Below, one piece after another: positions 23,644-32,791 of a stretch of DNA of 64,000 nucleotides. The position numbers were made by a program, and so were the translations under genes. The notes below the pieces were generated by a model, which was not told the DNA's origin, made no database searches, and saw only the letters and a program-made list of their open reading frames with translations. The stretch's first letter is position 1, and each line of letters begins with the position of its first letter. Origin of the DNA: Dehalococcoidia bacterium (GTDB lineage Bacteria > Chloroflexota > Dehalococcoidia > Lucifugimonadales > Australimonadaceae); the NCBI GenBank assembly GCA_022820645.1, contig JAJEFD010000002.1:1-64000 (forward strand), read 5' to 3'.

Positions 23644-24621
23644 ATGAGAGCGATCGTCGTCAGAGCGTTCGGCGGGCCAGAGCAACTGCGGCTCGAAGAC
23701 GTCCCGGACCCGGTGCCGGGGCCGGGCGAGGTGCTCATGCGGGTGCACGCCGTCTCGGTCAACACGACGCTGGACGTGCACCTCGTCGCGGGCGAGGCGG
23801 GTATGGCGCCGGCGCTGCCGTTCACGCCGGGCGTCGACCCCTCCGGCGTTGTCGAGGCCGTGGGCGAGGGCGTCACGTCGGTGAAGGCAGGCGACCGCGT
23901 CGCGGCCATCACCGAGCTCTCGACGCTGGGCGGCTACGCGGAGCTGGCCGTCGTCCGCGAGTCGCGGGTGGCGCTCGTCCCGGATGCGGTCGACTTCCCG
24001 ACGGCGACCGTCGTGCGGCGGCACTTCGGCATGGCCTACTCGATGGTCGTCGAGTCCGGGCTGCAGGCGGGCGAGAGCGTCCTGGTGATGGGGGCCGCGG
24101 GGGCGCTGTCGACGTGCATCATCCAGCTGGCGAAGGAAGCCGGGGCCACGGTCATCGCCGGGGCCGGGAGTGCTGGGCGCGTCGCGGCGGCGATGAGCAT
24201 GGGCGCGGACCACGGCATCGACTACCGGCAGAACGACCTCGTGGAAGGAGTCCTCGCGGCCACGAACGGGCGGGGCGTCGACGTTGTGTTCGAGAACCTC
24301 GGCGACCCGGTCCTCTGGCCGAAGGCGATTGAGAGCATGGCGGTCGGCGGGCGTCTCCTGACGGTGGGGACGCACGCGGGAGACGGCATCCTGCCGGTGG
24401 ACGTGCGCCGCCTCTACCGGAACCGGCTGCGGATCATCGGCGGGCTTGGCGCGGGCTCGCGGGGCGACACGTTCATCGACGATGCGCTCCGGGGCGCCGT
24501 CGAGGGCCGCTACCGTGTGCTGATCGACCGCGTGCTGCCGCTGTCGCAGGCCGCCGAGGCGTTCCGGCTCGTCGCCGCCAATGCGGTCACCGGCAAGGTG
24601 ATACTGGAGCCGGGGGCTTAG
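23644..24621 (+). CDS. Zinc-independent alcohol dehydrogenase/quinone oxidoreductase (MDR family)
   Basis: A 325-residue medium-chain reductase. The N-terminal GroES-like domain has VNTTLDVHLVAG and GVDPSGVVEAVGEGV without the zinc-ligand Cys/His of alcohol dehydrogenases. The Rossmann half has GESVLVMGAAGALSTCIIQL and ends VTGKVILEP. This is the pattern of NAD(P)H:quinone-reductase-like enzymes. The AVGEGVTSVKAGDRVA stretch is typical. Its stop overlaps the convergent amidohydrolase stop by 4 bases. Confidence 0.9.
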   Translation: MRAIVVRAFGGPEQLRLEDVPDPVPGPGEVLMRVHAVSVNTTLDVHLVAGEAGMAPALPFTPGVDPSGVVEAVGEGVTSVKAGDRVAAITELSTLGGYAELAVVRESRVALVPDAVDFPTATVVRRHFGMAYSMVVESGLQAGESVLVMGAAGALSTCIIQLAKEAGATVIAGAGSAGRVAAAMSMGADHGIDYRQNDLVEGVLAATNGRGVDVVFENLGDPVLWPKAIESMAVGGRLLTVGTHAGDGILPVDVRRLYRNRLRIIGGLGAGSRGDTFIDDALRGAVEGRYRVLIDRVLPLSQAAEAFRLVAANAVTGKVILEPGA

Positions 24622-25730
24622 AACCCGTACACCGCGCGGGGGTTGGCGTCCAGTATCTTGCTGACGACGTCCGGCGCGACGGTGCCCTGCTCCTGGAAGA
24701 TGCGCATCGCCTCGATCTCGGACGACTGGTCGGTGTGGCCGTAGTCGGTGCCGATGAGCAGGTTGTCCTCGCCGGCGTAGTCGACCAGGTAGCCGATGTC
24801 GTCGTCGGTCTGGCACGTCACCCAGATGCGGTTCTCGGCGAAGAGGTCGTCGGGCGCGGGCCTGCCGTGGCGTCCGGGGAAGCGGCGCCGCAGGTCGTTG
24901 ACGACGTAGGGCGCCCACTGCGCCGCGGCCTCGACGAACGCGATGCGCAGGCCGGGGAACTGCTGCGGGATGCCGGCCAGTATCCAGGCGTGGCAGGCCG
25001 CGACGGAGAAGATGCGCATGGAGGAGAACGGCGAGCCGCCCGCCCCATGGTTGAGCAGGCTCTCGATCATGGGGTTGCCGTTGCCGATGTGGACGGTGAC
25101 GGCCATGTCCAGTTTGGCCATCTCCTCGTAGAGTGGGAAGAAGTACTCGTCCTGGAGCATGCCCTCTTCCTCGATGCCGCGCATGAAGACGCCGTTCGCG
25201 CCGTGCTCGGCCGCCCAGTGCAGCTCCTTGATCGACTCGTCCATGACGGAGAGCGGGAGCACGGCGGCCCAGCGCAGCCGCCCCTCCGACTGCGTCCAGA
25301 TGTCGGCGAGCCAGCGGTTGTAGCCCTGCGCCAGGGCGACGCGGGTCTCGTCGCGGTCGGCGAGCTTGCGGAGGAAGATGGTGGGGTAGAGCATCTGGTA
25401 GTCGATGCCGAGCTCGTCCATGTGGCGCAGGCGGGCGCCGACGTCCTCCATGTGCTTGGAGGCATCCGGCGTCGCCATCTTCCGCCCCGAGTTCGCCTGT
25501 GAGGCGGCCATGTCCGGCGCGATGCGGGTGGGGTCCCACTCCTCGCGCTTGCCGATGGGCTGGCGCACCGTGCCGCGGATCACCCCGTCGATCTCCCAGT
25601 ACCGCACGTCGTTGCCGGCGTTGTCCGGCTTCGTGATGACGATGGGCCGCAGGTTCTGGTCGGAGGGCGGGATGAAGTCCCAGGTGCGTTCCGTTTCGAC
25701 GACGTGGGCGTCAGCGTCGATGACTGCCAT
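24618..25730 (-). CDS. Amidohydrolase-2 family metal-dependent hydrolase (1)
   Basis: A 370-residue ACMSD-like TIM-barrel enzyme. It opens IDADAHVVE (first metal motif), has DELGIDYQMLYPTIF, the HIGNGNPM strand, AACHAWILAGIPQQFPGLRI with EAAAQWAPYV, and the final acid GTDYGHTDQS. GGAGGCCTGTC precedes the ATG. Enzymes of this group hydrolyse or decarboxylate ring-cleavage and carboxylate intermediates. It has two paralogues in the window (29072 and 60850). It is divergent from an SDR gene 124 bases away. Confidence 0.9.
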   Translation of the reverse strand: MAVIDADAHVVETERTWDFIPPSDQNLRPIVITKPDNAGNDVRYWEIDGVIRGTVRQPIGKREEWDPTRIAPDMAASQANSGRKMATPDASKHMEDVGARLRHMDELGIDYQMLYPTIFLRKLADRDETRVALAQGYNRWLADIWTQSEGRLRWAAVLPLSVMDESIKELHWAAEHGANGVFMRGIEEEGMLQDEYFFPLYEEMAKLDMAVTVHIGNGNPMIESLLNHGAGGSPFSSMRIFSVAACHAWILAGIPQQFPGLRIAFVEAAAQWAPYVVNDLRRRFPGRHGRPAPDDLFAENRIWVTCQTDDDIGYLVDYAGEDNLLIGTDYGHTDQSSEIEAMRIFQEQGTVAPDVVSKILDANPRAVYGF

Positions 25731-25790
25731 GACAGGCCTCCCTTTCTGCTCCGTTCCCGTTCAGCCGTTTGATGGCTGCACGTTAACAGC

Positions 25791-25818
25791 ATGACAACAC
25801 CCCCGCAAGGTGTAGGAT
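25791..25818 (+). promoter_or_regulatory. Candidate promoter of the SDR gene at 25855
   Basis: ATGACA (25791-25796) and TAGGAT (25813-25818) with a 16-base spacer, 36 bases before the ATG. The same hexamer pair type (ATGACG/TAGGAT, 17 bases) stands before the gene at 36921. Confidence 0.5.
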
Positions 25819-25854
25819 GGCGGCGCGCCGGAGGGCGCGTTGAGGAGGGAGCGC

Positions 25855-26616
25855 ATGCTGTTGCAGGACCGGGTCATCATCGTGACGGGTGCGGCGTCGG
25901 GGTTGGGGCGCAGGTACGCGACGCGGCTGGCGGAGGAGGGGGCGAAGCTGACGCTCGCCGACATCGCGGACCTCTCGAAGACGGCGTCGCTCTGCGAGGA
26001 GCGGGGCGCCGAGGTGCTGCCGCTGCGCGTCGACGTGTCGTCGGAGGAGGACACGCTTGCGATGGCGCAGCAGACGCACGAGCGCTTCGGGCGGATCGAC
26101 GGTCTGCTGAACAATGCGGGCATCACGACGCGGCACGGGCTGGAGTACGCGTCGCTGATGGACGTCGACATGACCATGTGGGACCGGGTGTTCGCGGTCA
26201 ACACGCGGGGCACGTTCCTCGGCATCCGCGCGGTCTACCCGTACATGCGGGAGCAGGGTTCCGGCACCATTGTCAACGTGAGCTCCGGGAGCACGCTGCG
26301 CATCGCCCGCTCGGCGAACGCGACGAACGTCCAGTACGTCGGGTCGAAGTCGGCCATCACGGGCATCACGCGTGCGGTGGCTCGGGAGCTGGGGCAGTAC
26401 AACATCAACGTCGTGACCGTTGCGCCTGGCAACACGCACTCGGACACCGAGGAGCCGCTGTCGGCAGAAGAGGCGCTCCATGAACCGGAGTCGTCGATGC
26501 TGCGCCGCGGGGTGCCGGACGACCTCGCGGGGGTGATGGCGTTCCTCTTCACGGACGATGCGCGGTTCATCTCCGGACAGATGATCCTCGTGAACGGAGG
26601 GCGGGAGGTCTGGTGA
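25855..26616 (+). CDS. Short-chain dehydrogenase/reductase
   Basis: A 253-residue classical SDR with TGAASGLG, LLNNAGI, VNVSSGST and the catalytic YVGSK; it ends ISGQMILVNGG. GAGGAGGGAGCGC fixes the ATG at 25855. It is followed after 27 bases by the amidase-type gene on the same strand, so the two are probably one transcript. Substrate unknown. Confidence 0.92.
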   Translation: MLLQDRVIIVTGAASGLGRRYATRLAEEGAKLTLADIADLSKTASLCEERGAEVLPLRVDVSSEEDTLAMAQQTHERFGRIDGLLNNAGITTRHGLEYASLMDVDMTMWDRVFAVNTRGTFLGIRAVYPYMREQGSGTIVNVSSGSTLRIARSANATNVQYVGSKSAITGITRAVARELGQYNINVVTVAPGNTHSDTEEPLSAEEALHEPESSMLRRGVPDDLAGVMAFLFTDDARFISGQMILVNGGREVW

Positions 26617-26643
26617 GGGGAGAGGTGAACAAGGAGTTGACTG

Positions 26644-28332
26644 ATGGCTGACATCACACCGGATGAGTTTCGAGGGCTGGCGAAGGTTGCGGGGCTGCGG
26701 CTGCTGGACGAGGACGTCGAGCCGCTGACGGTGCAGTTCAACGCGCTGCGCGAGGGGCTGGAAGTGCTCGACGAGCACGATCTGTACGGGGTCGCGCCGC
26801 TGCCTGCGCTGCAGTATCCGGCGGACGCGCCGGAGGGTTCACCCTCACCCCAGCCCTCTCCCCTCAAGGGCGAGGGGGCAAACAGGGGAACACCCATCCT
26901 CACGGAAAGCTCCGACCACCCGATGGCGTACAAGACCATCACGGAGCTGGCGCATCTGCTGCGGACGAAGCAGGTGTCGTCGGTGGAGCTGACGCGGATG
27001 TACCTCGACCGCGTCGAGCGGTTCGACGGCGACTTGCGGTCGTACGTGACGGTGACGGCGGAGCTGGCGCTGGAGCAGGCGGCGAAGGCAGACGAGGCGC
27101 TGGCGCGCGGAGAGGCGGTGGGTCCGCTGGCAGGCATCCCGCTCGCGCACAAGGACGAGTTCTATACGAAGGACATCCTGACGACGTGCGGCTCGAGCAT
27201 CCTGTCGGAGTTCGTGCCGGACTTCGACGCAACGCCCATTGCGCGGTTCCACGAGGCGGGCGCGGTGATGCTCGGCAAGCTCAACATGACGGAGTTCGCG
27301 TCGCCGGTGACGTGGGTGTTCCCGTACGGCCAGCCGCGCAATCCGTGGAACCTGGAGCACGACGCGGGCGGATCCAGCACCGGCTCGGGCATCGCGGTCG
27401 CCGCGGGCCTCTGCGCGGGGTCGTTGGCGGAGGACACGGGCGGCTCGATACGGCGTCCGGCGTCGTGCAACGGCGCGGTGGGCATCCGTCCGACGCTGGG
27501 CCGGGTGAGCACGCACGGGATGATCGCGAGCAGCTGGAACCAAGACACGGCAGGGCCTATCGCGCGGTCGGTGGCGGACTGCGCGCTGCTGCTGGAGGCG
27601 GTCGCCGGGTTCGACGCGAACGACCTGATGTCGGCGCGGCTGCCGGTGCCGTCGTACTCCTCGTGGCTGGACGGCGACATCCGCGGGATGCGGGTCGCGG
27701 TCATCAGGGAGGCGATCGACGCTCCGCACCTGGACCCGCGCATCCGGCATCTGACGCTCGACGCCGTGGGCGTGCTGCGGTCGCTCGGCGCGGAGGTCGA
27801 GGAGGTCTCGATGCCGCTCATCACGATGACGGCGCTCATCAACAACGCGCTGCACTCGCCGCGCGTCGCGCTGCAATGGACGCACCTGAACGCGACGCCG
27901 GAGTTGTACGACGCCGGGGTGCGCCGGAACACGCTGATCTCAGCGCTCATCCCGGCGGCAACGTACCAGCGGGCGCTGCAGCTGCGCAGTCAACTACGGG
28001 CGCAGGCGCTTGGGATCCTGGAGGGCTTCGACGTGACGGTGGCCCCGGCGTACGCGCAGTTCCCGCCGCGCATCGCGGACACGAAGAGCGAGCCTCCGAC
28101 GAAGGAGGCGGCAGTGGAGCAGATGCGGAAGTACGGCTTCCACACACCCGCGAACTACTCCGGTGCGCCCGCGATGTCGGTGCCGATGGGGTTCTCCGAC
28201 GACGGCCTGCCGATCGGGCTGCACGTGATGGCAAAGCGCTTCGACGAGACGTCGATCTTCCGCATCGCGCACGCCTACGAGCAGGCCACGCCCTGGCACA
28301 CGATGCGTCCGCCGTATGGGGATGAGGGGTAG
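26644..28332 (+). CDS. GatC-like head joined to an amidase-signature enzyme
   Basis: A 562-residue protein. Residues 1-60 resemble GatC or other small amidase partners (DEFRGLAKVAGLRLLDEDVE, then QFNALREGLEVLDEHDL). Residues about 65-80 are encoded by a genomic repeat. From Met94 (26923) a complete amidase-signature domain runs to the end, with the catalytic Lys in IPLAHKDEF and Ser residues in GGSSTGSGIA and DTGGSIRRPAS. AAGGAGTTGACTG supports the start at 26644. Met94 could be a separate start, so the frame may be a fusion or two genes joined by the repeat. The amidase domain resembles Asp/Glu-tRNA amidotransferase subunit A relatives, but a stand-alone hydrolase of small amides is as likely. 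Confidence 0.85.
   Translation: MADITPDEFRGLAKVAGLRLLDEDVEPLTVQFNALREGLEVLDEHDLYGVAPLPALQYPADAPEGSPSPQPSPLKGEGANRGTPILTESSDHPMAYKTITELAHLLRTKQVSSVELTRMYLDRVERFDGDLRSYVTVTAELALEQAAKADEALARGEAVGPLAGIPLAHKDEFYTKDILTTCGSSILSEFVPDFDATPIARFHEAGAVMLGKLNMTEFASPVTWVFPYGQPRNPWNLEHDAGGSSTGSGIAVAAGLCAGSLAEDTGGSIRRPASCNGAVGIRPTLGRVSTHGMIASSWNQDTAGPIARSVADCALLLEAVAGFDANDLMSARLPVPSYSSWLDGDIRGMRVAVIREAIDAPHLDPRIRHLTLDAVGVLRSLGAEVEEVSMPLITMTALINNALHSPRVALQWTHLNATPELYDAGVRRNTLISALIPAATYQRALQLRSQLRAQALGILEGFDVTVAPAYAQFPPRIADTKSEPPTKEAAVEQMRKYGFHTPANYSGAPAMSVPMGFSDDGLPIGLHVMAKRFDETSIFRIAHAYEQATPWHTMRPPYGDEG
26838..26882. repeat. Repeat copy inside the amidase-type gene
   Basis: The caccctcaccccagccctct / cccctcaagggcgagggggc unit, a hairpin-forming repeat found between genes elsewhere, lies in frame at the junction of the GatC-like and amidase parts. 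Confidence 0.8.
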
Positions 28333-28337
28333 GCGGG

Positions 28338-29069
28338 CTACCGCGTGTCGGCGAGGAGGGCGCCTGCGCCGTCGATTGGGTCGTGGATGCCGGCGAGGGC
28401 GAGGGCGCGCCAGAGGGTCGCGGTGTGGGATGTGACGACGGGCTTGCGGATGATCTGCTCGAGGTTCTCGGCGACGGCGATGGCGTCGTAGTTCATGCAG
28501 CTCACGAAAAGGGCGTCCGGCCAGAGCGCGTAGGCCTCCTGCCAGGCGTCCAGGCAGAAGCTGCGTATCTCGTCCGGCGTCACCCGGCAGTACTCTTTCC
28601 CCGACGTGAGGCCCATGCCGCGCATGAGGACGGGCTCGATGCCGGCCTCTCGGAGGTAAGCCGCCTCATGCTCGTTGTGGCTGTCGACGTAAGGACTCGC
28701 GAGGACGATGCGCCGGGCGCCGACGTGCTGCAGCGCTTCGACACAGGCGAGCATCGTCGAGGTCGCGGGGATGCCCGTGTTCGCCCAGATGTCGTCGCAG
28801 AAGGTCTGGTCCCCCTCGAACCCTCGCATCGCGCCGCTCACGGTGCAGCAGTAGGCGATGGCGTCGACGTCGGCGGTCGCAAGTTCTTCGATGGCGCGCG
28901 GGGCGTTCTGCTCCATGCGGATGAGTCCGTCCGGCCCCCCGGTGTGCAGCATGCGGGATGTGTGAAATGTGACGCCGGGCGGCGCGAGCTGGTAGTAGCG
29001 CGGCTCGGTGACGACCTGCCCGCTGGTGGTGATGAGGCCGATGCGCTTGCGCCAGAGGAGCGGTTCCAT
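28338..29069 (-). CDS. Maleate isomerase/arylmalonate decarboxylase-like enzyme
   Basis: A 243-residue Asp/Glu-racemase superfamily protein. The two catalytic Cys are in AIAYCCTVSGAM and LFVSCMNYDA; RKRIGLITTSGQVVTEPRYY opens it and KPVVTSHTATLWRAL closes the fold, as in maleate cis-trans isomerases. The start at 29069 is two bases from the upstream amidohydrolase stop, so they form an operon. Isomerisation or decarboxylation of a dicarboxylate produced from aromatic breakdown is suggested. It is convergent with the amidase gene, five bases apart. Confidence 0.85.
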   Translation of the reverse strand: MEPLLWRKRIGLITTSGQVVTEPRYYQLAPPGVTFHTSRMLHTGGPDGLIRMEQNAPRAIEELATADVDAIAYCCTVSGAMRGFEGDQTFCDDIWANTGIPATSTMLACVEALQHVGARRIVLASPYVDSHNEHEAAYLREAGIEPVLMRGMGLTSGKEYCRVTPDEIRSFCLDAWQEAYALWPDALFVSCMNYDAIAVAENLEQIIRKPVVTSHTATLWRALALAGIHDPIDGAGALLADTR

Positions 29070-29071
29070 GA

Positions 29072-30100
29072 TTACGCCATCCCGTAGAGGCGGAGGGCGT
29101 TCTCGCGGAGGACGTTGCGGCGGAGCGTTTCGTCGATGTCTTCTCGGGCGAGCAGCTCCTGCACGTTGTGGGGATATTCGGAGTCCCAGTGCGGGAAATC
29201 GGACGCGAAGAAGAGCTTGTCCTTGCCGATGACGGAGGCGGTGTAGGGGAGCATCTTCTCGTCCGCCTCGGTGTGGAAGTACCAGTTGCCTTGCTGCACG
29301 TATTCGGTGGGCGACTTGCGGAGCATGGGCGCCTCGTCGGCGCCGCGAATCTTCCACTTCTCGTCCATGCGCTCGAGCCAGTAGGGCACCCAGCCGCATC
29401 CGGCCTCCATCCAGCCGACACGCAGATCGGGGAAGCGTTCCGGTATGCCGGCGAACATCATGCTCACCATGTGGCGGAAGAGGCCGACCGGGAAGCAGAA
29501 GGTGTTGACCTCGATGAAGCGCTGGTAGTCGTCGGCGGCGAGGTGATGAATGCCCTGGGTTGAGGAGTGGACGGCGAGCATCACGCCGAGCCGCTGCGCC
29601 TCCTCGTAGAGCGGGAAGTACTGCGCGCGTCCGAGCGGCGGGTGCGCGCCTATGGCGGAGAGCATCGCGCCGGAGTGCCCGCGCTCGGTGACGGCCCTTC
29701 GCAGCTCCTTGACAGCCTCGTCGACGTCCTGCAATGGGAGGAGCGCGACGCTCTTGAGGCGCGGGCTGACGGTCGTGAACTCCTCGTAGAGGAAGTCGTT
29801 GTAGGCGCGGCATACGGCAACCGCGACGTCCGGCTCCCAGATGAGGGCTGCGGTGAAGCCGATGGAGGTGGGGTAGAGGATGGCGGTCTCCATGCCGCCC
29901 TCGTCCATGGCGTCGAGCCAGGTCTGCGCGTCCTTCGCGACGGAACCGAGCCGCCCGCCGAGGTTGATGTCCCAGTAGTTGTGGCCCGCGCGTATCTGGC
30001 CGCCCCGCGAGCGGTAGGGCTCGTCCATGTAGGGACGTATCTGGTCCTCGGACTCGGTGACGTGTCCGTCGCCGTCGACGATGCCGAATGGGGTCTGCAT
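29072..30100 (-). CDS. Amidohydrolase-2 family metal-dependent hydrolase (2)
   Basis: A 342-residue ACMSD-like enzyme. It opens IVDGDGHVTE, has TAILYPTSIGF, a LAVHSSTQGIHH strand, GIPERFPDLRVGWMEAGCGW and the last acid FASDFPHWDSEYP. The first metal motif is D-x-D-x-H, shifted from the usual D-x-H-x-H, as in the paralogue at 24618. It lies directly upstream of the isomerase-like gene and is divergent from the MFS exporter with 56 bases between. Confidence 0.9.
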   Translation of the reverse strand: MQTPFGIVDGDGHVTESEDQIRPYMDEPYRSRGGQIRAGHNYWDINLGGRLGSVAKDAQTWLDAMDEGGMETAILYPTSIGFTAALIWEPDVAVAVCRAYNDFLYEEFTTVSPRLKSVALLPLQDVDEAVKELRRAVTERGHSGAMLSAIGAHPPLGRAQYFPLYEEAQRLGVMLAVHSSTQGIHHLAADDYQRFIEVNTFCFPVGLFRHMVSMMFAGIPERFPDLRVGWMEAGCGWVPYWLERMDEKWKIRGADEAPMLRKSPTEYVQQGNWYFHTEADEKMLPYTASVIGKDKLFFASDFPHWDSEYPHNVQELLAREDIDETLRRNVLRENALRLYGMA

Positions 30101-30156
30101 GGGGGGATATTACTCCACGCGGCCTGTGGATGCATGGCAGGAGTAGACTCTTCCGC

Positions 30157-31425
30157 ATGGCAGGACGGTTCAGCGCACTGCGGCACCGCGATTTCCGCCT
30201 CTACTGGGTGGGGTTCGTCATCGCCGTATCCGGCCAGCAGATGCAGTGGATGATCGAGGGCTGGCTGATCTACCAGCTCTCCGGGTCGGCGGTGCTGCTG
30301 GGCGTGCACGGGATCGTGCAATTCATCCCTTCCACGGCACTGACGCTGTTCGGCGGCGCGCTCGCGGACAAGTTCGACCAGCGGAAGCTGCTCATCGCCA
30401 TGCAGCTGCTGTTCGTCGTGGTGCTGGGCGCGCTGTCCGCACTGGGGCTGGCGGGAGTGCTCACGGCATGGCACGTCATCGTGGGCGGATTTGCGCTTTC
30501 GGCCATAGGGTCGTTCGAGGGACCCGCACGGCAGGCGATGTTCCCGCACCTCGTGCCCCGCGATTCGATGCCGAGCGCCGTCGGCCTGAACGCGATGATC
30601 CACCCGGCGACGCGCGTGGGCTCGCCAGTCATCGGCGGCCTGGTCAGCGCGTTCGTGCTCGATGTATCTGAATCGGCGAGCATCGCGGGCGGCGTGGTGT
30701 TCGCGATCACCGCGGTGGCCGTTGTGGTGTATGCACTCATGTTGTTCCGCGTGCACCTGCCACCGGTCGTGCGGTCGCGCGGGCGGAACGTGCTTGCGGA
30801 CATGGCCTCGGCCTTGGGCTACATCCGGCGCGAGCGGATATTCGTGTTCCTCATCGGCACTGCGTACTGGAACATGGCGTTCGGCGTGGCGCTGAGCGTG
30901 CTGTACCCAATCTTCGCGAAGGACGTGCTGGGCGTGGGGCCGGACGGGCTGGGCTACATGTGGGGAGCGACGGGCATCGGGAGCGTGACCGGCGTGTTCA
31001 TCGCGTCGAGCCTGACCGCGCCGAACCAGCAGCGCGGGCTGTTCACGAGCGGGGCGGTGACGATGGGCGTGTTCTCGATAGCGTTCGCGCTGTCGGAGTG
31101 GTACTGGGTGTCGCTGGGGCTGCTGTTCGCGTACGGCACGGGAGCGTCGATGGTGAACGTCGCGGTGCAGACGAACCTGCAGATGCTGGTGGCGAACGAG
31201 TTCCGCGGGCGGGTGATGGGGATCTGGAGCATGGTGCACACGAGCGTGCGCCCCGTCGGCGAACTGCAGTTCGCGGGCGTTGCGGCGCTGGCGTCTGCGC
31301 CGATCGCGGCGATCGTGGGCGGCGTCGCGGTGCTGGCATACACGCTGGGCTACCTCTCCCGGAGCGGCCAGGTGCGCCGTCTGCGGGACCTTCGGGCAGG
31401 GGCACAGACGAAAGAAGAGGGGTAG
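30157..31425 (+). CDS. MFS exporter (EntS-like, MFS_3 group)
   Basis: A 422-residue 12-helix transporter. The opening FSALRHRDFRLYWVGFVIAV and the loop GGALADKFDQRKLLIAMQ are typical of enterobactin-exporter-like MFS_3 proteins. Later helices contain VLYPIFAKDVLGVGPDGLGY, also family-typical. A TAGACT -10-like hexamer ends eight bases before the ATG and no well-placed Shine-Dalgarno is seen, so a leaderless message is possible. The exported compound is unknown. Confidence 0.9.
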   Translation: MAGRFSALRHRDFRLYWVGFVIAVSGQQMQWMIEGWLIYQLSGSAVLLGVHGIVQFIPSTALTLFGGALADKFDQRKLLIAMQLLFVVVLGALSALGLAGVLTAWHVIVGGFALSAIGSFEGPARQAMFPHLVPRDSMPSAVGLNAMIHPATRVGSPVIGGLVSAFVLDVSESASIAGGVVFAITAVAVVVYALMLFRVHLPPVVRSRGRNVLADMASALGYIRRERIFVFLIGTAYWNMAFGVALSVLYPIFAKDVLGVGPDGLGYMWGATGIGSVTGVFIASSLTAPNQQRGLFTSGAVTMGVFSIAFALSEWYWVSLGLLFAYGTGASMVNVAVQTNLQMLVANEFRGRVMGIWSMVHTSVRPVGELQFAGVAALASAPIAAIVGGVAVLAYTLGYLSRSGQVRRLRDLRAGAQTKEEG

Positions 31426-31463
31426 GACGGCGAGGTGAACATTGCTGGCTACACCGGTGTTCC

Positions 31464-31508
31464 CTGAGAGATGCTTCGACTCCGCCGCGCTGCGCTCAGC
31501 ATGACAAG
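31464..31508. repeat. Interspersed gagagatgcttcgactccgc repeat copy
   Basis: The reverse form of the gtcattccgagcggagcg...gaatctctc unit (also at 15959, 16208, 21958, 36736 and 36798). A TAGAGT hexamer at 31530-31535 follows it, before the bicupin gene. Confidence 0.7.
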
Positions 31509-31575
31509 AACGAGAAGCCACAGTCGTGGTAGAGTGGGGCGCACGTACTACTGAGACTGACGAGAGGAGCGAGAT

Positions 31576-32730
31576 ATGGCAGTCGTTGACCTGCGAGAGG
31601 CAGAAGTCCCCGATAAGATGGATATGTGGGAATCGGGCGACCCTTACTTCGACTGGATCGAACGCGAGGGCGTCAAGCGGATCGTCGAGTACAAGTTCGA
31701 GGACCTGAACGACGTCGAGCTTGGCGACTGGGAGCGGAAGGGCGGCAAGGGCGCGGTGATCAACATCCCGAACCCGATGCTGCCGAACGACGCGCACCTG
31801 GTGGAGATCAAGCCCGGCGGCAAGTCGGAGCCCGAGAGCCACATGTACGAAGAGGTGATGTACGTGGTCTCCGGCCGCGGCGCGACGAGCGTGTGGCTGA
31901 GCGAGGGCCAGAAGGCGACATTCGAATGGGCGGCAGGCAGCCTGTTGGTCATCCCCTTGAACGCGTCGTACCAGCACTTCAACGGCAGCGGCACGGAGCC
32001 CGCTCGATACGTTTCCATGACGAACGCGCCGCCCGTGATGCGCATGTTTCGCAGCAACGAGTTCGTCTTCAACAACCCGTTCCACTTCAAGGACCGCTTC
32101 TCCGGCGAGGACGAGGACTTCTTCAACGGGCAGGGGACGCTCTACCAACGGAAGGGGACGAAGTTCGGGACGATGTGGAAGACGAACTTCGTGCCGAACG
32201 CCGACATCATGCGGCTGTGGAAGTACCGCGACCGCGGCGCCGGCGGCATCAACACGCACTTCGACCTCGCGGGGAACGTGACGGGGGCGCACATCTCCGA
32301 GTTCCCGGTGGGGACGTACAAGAAGGGCCACCGCCACGGCCCTGGCGCGCACCTGGTCATCCTGGGCGGCGTCGGGTTCTCGGCGCTGTGGTGGGACAAC
32401 GACAAGCCGGAGTACGAGATCGCGCCGTGGAAGAAGGGCGGCATGGTCATCGTCCCGGCGGACGCGACGTACCACCAGCACTTCAACACCGGCCCGGAGC
32501 CCGCGCGCTACCTCGCGCTGCGGAGCGGCGACGGCCAGCCGAGCCAGTGGGGCGAGTCGAACGTGAGCATCAAGGAAGGCGGGATGCAGATCGAGTACGA
32601 GGACGAGGACCGGGAGATCCACCGGTACTTCGAGTCCGAGCTCGAGAAGAACGGCGCGCCGTGCCGGATGAAGGCGTTCATCCCGTACTGCACGGGCGAG
32701 GTCGGCCCGACCAACGAGCGCGACACGTAG
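31576..32730 (+). CDS. Two-domain cupin protein (bicupin 2)
   Basis: A 384-residue close paralogue of the product of 8666-9826. Shared landmarks are ERKGGKGAVINIP, PGGKSEPESHMYEEVMYVVS, TYKKGHRHGPGAHLVIL, YHQHFNTGPEPARYLAL and the C-terminal CRMKAFIPYCTGEVGPTNER. Both cupin domains keep a His set able to bind a metal. GAGAGGAGCGAGAT precedes the ATG. It stands alone between an MFS exporter and a strong terminator, so it may form its own transcript. Confidence 0.88.
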   Translation: MAVVDLREAEVPDKMDMWESGDPYFDWIEREGVKRIVEYKFEDLNDVELGDWERKGGKGAVINIPNPMLPNDAHLVEIKPGGKSEPESHMYEEVMYVVSGRGATSVWLSEGQKATFEWAAGSLLVIPLNASYQHFNGSGTEPARYVSMTNAPPVMRMFRSNEFVFNNPFHFKDRFSGEDEDFFNGQGTLYQRKGTKFGTMWKTNFVPNADIMRLWKYRDRGAGGINTHFDLAGNVTGAHISEFPVGTYKKGHRHGPGAHLVILGGVGFSALWWDNDKPEYEIAPWKKGGMVIVPADATYHQHFNTGPEPARYLALRSGDGQPSQWGESNVSIKEGGMQIEYEDEDREIHRYFESELEKNGAPCRMKAFIPYCTGEVGPTNERDT

Positions 32731-32753
32731 GGACGCGCAAGAACGGAGTGAAG

Positions 32754-32787
32754 AAGGGGCAGCCCTGTGGGCTGCCCCTTCGTTTTT
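32754..32787 (+). terminator. Strong Rho-independent terminator after bicupin 2
   Basis: A 12-bp perfect stem, AAGGGGCAGCCC (32754-32765) with GGGCTGCCCCTT (32769-32780), a 3-base loop, then CGTTTTT. It separates the bicupin from the convergent hydrolase gene and ends five bases before that gene's stop. Confidence 0.9.
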
Positions 32788-32791
32788 GGAT

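Noticed and set aside
29650-32622. A 990-codon open frame on the minus strand
   Set aside because: Antisense to the MFS exporter and bicupin 2, with shadow-type composition; the real minus-strand genes here are in another frame.
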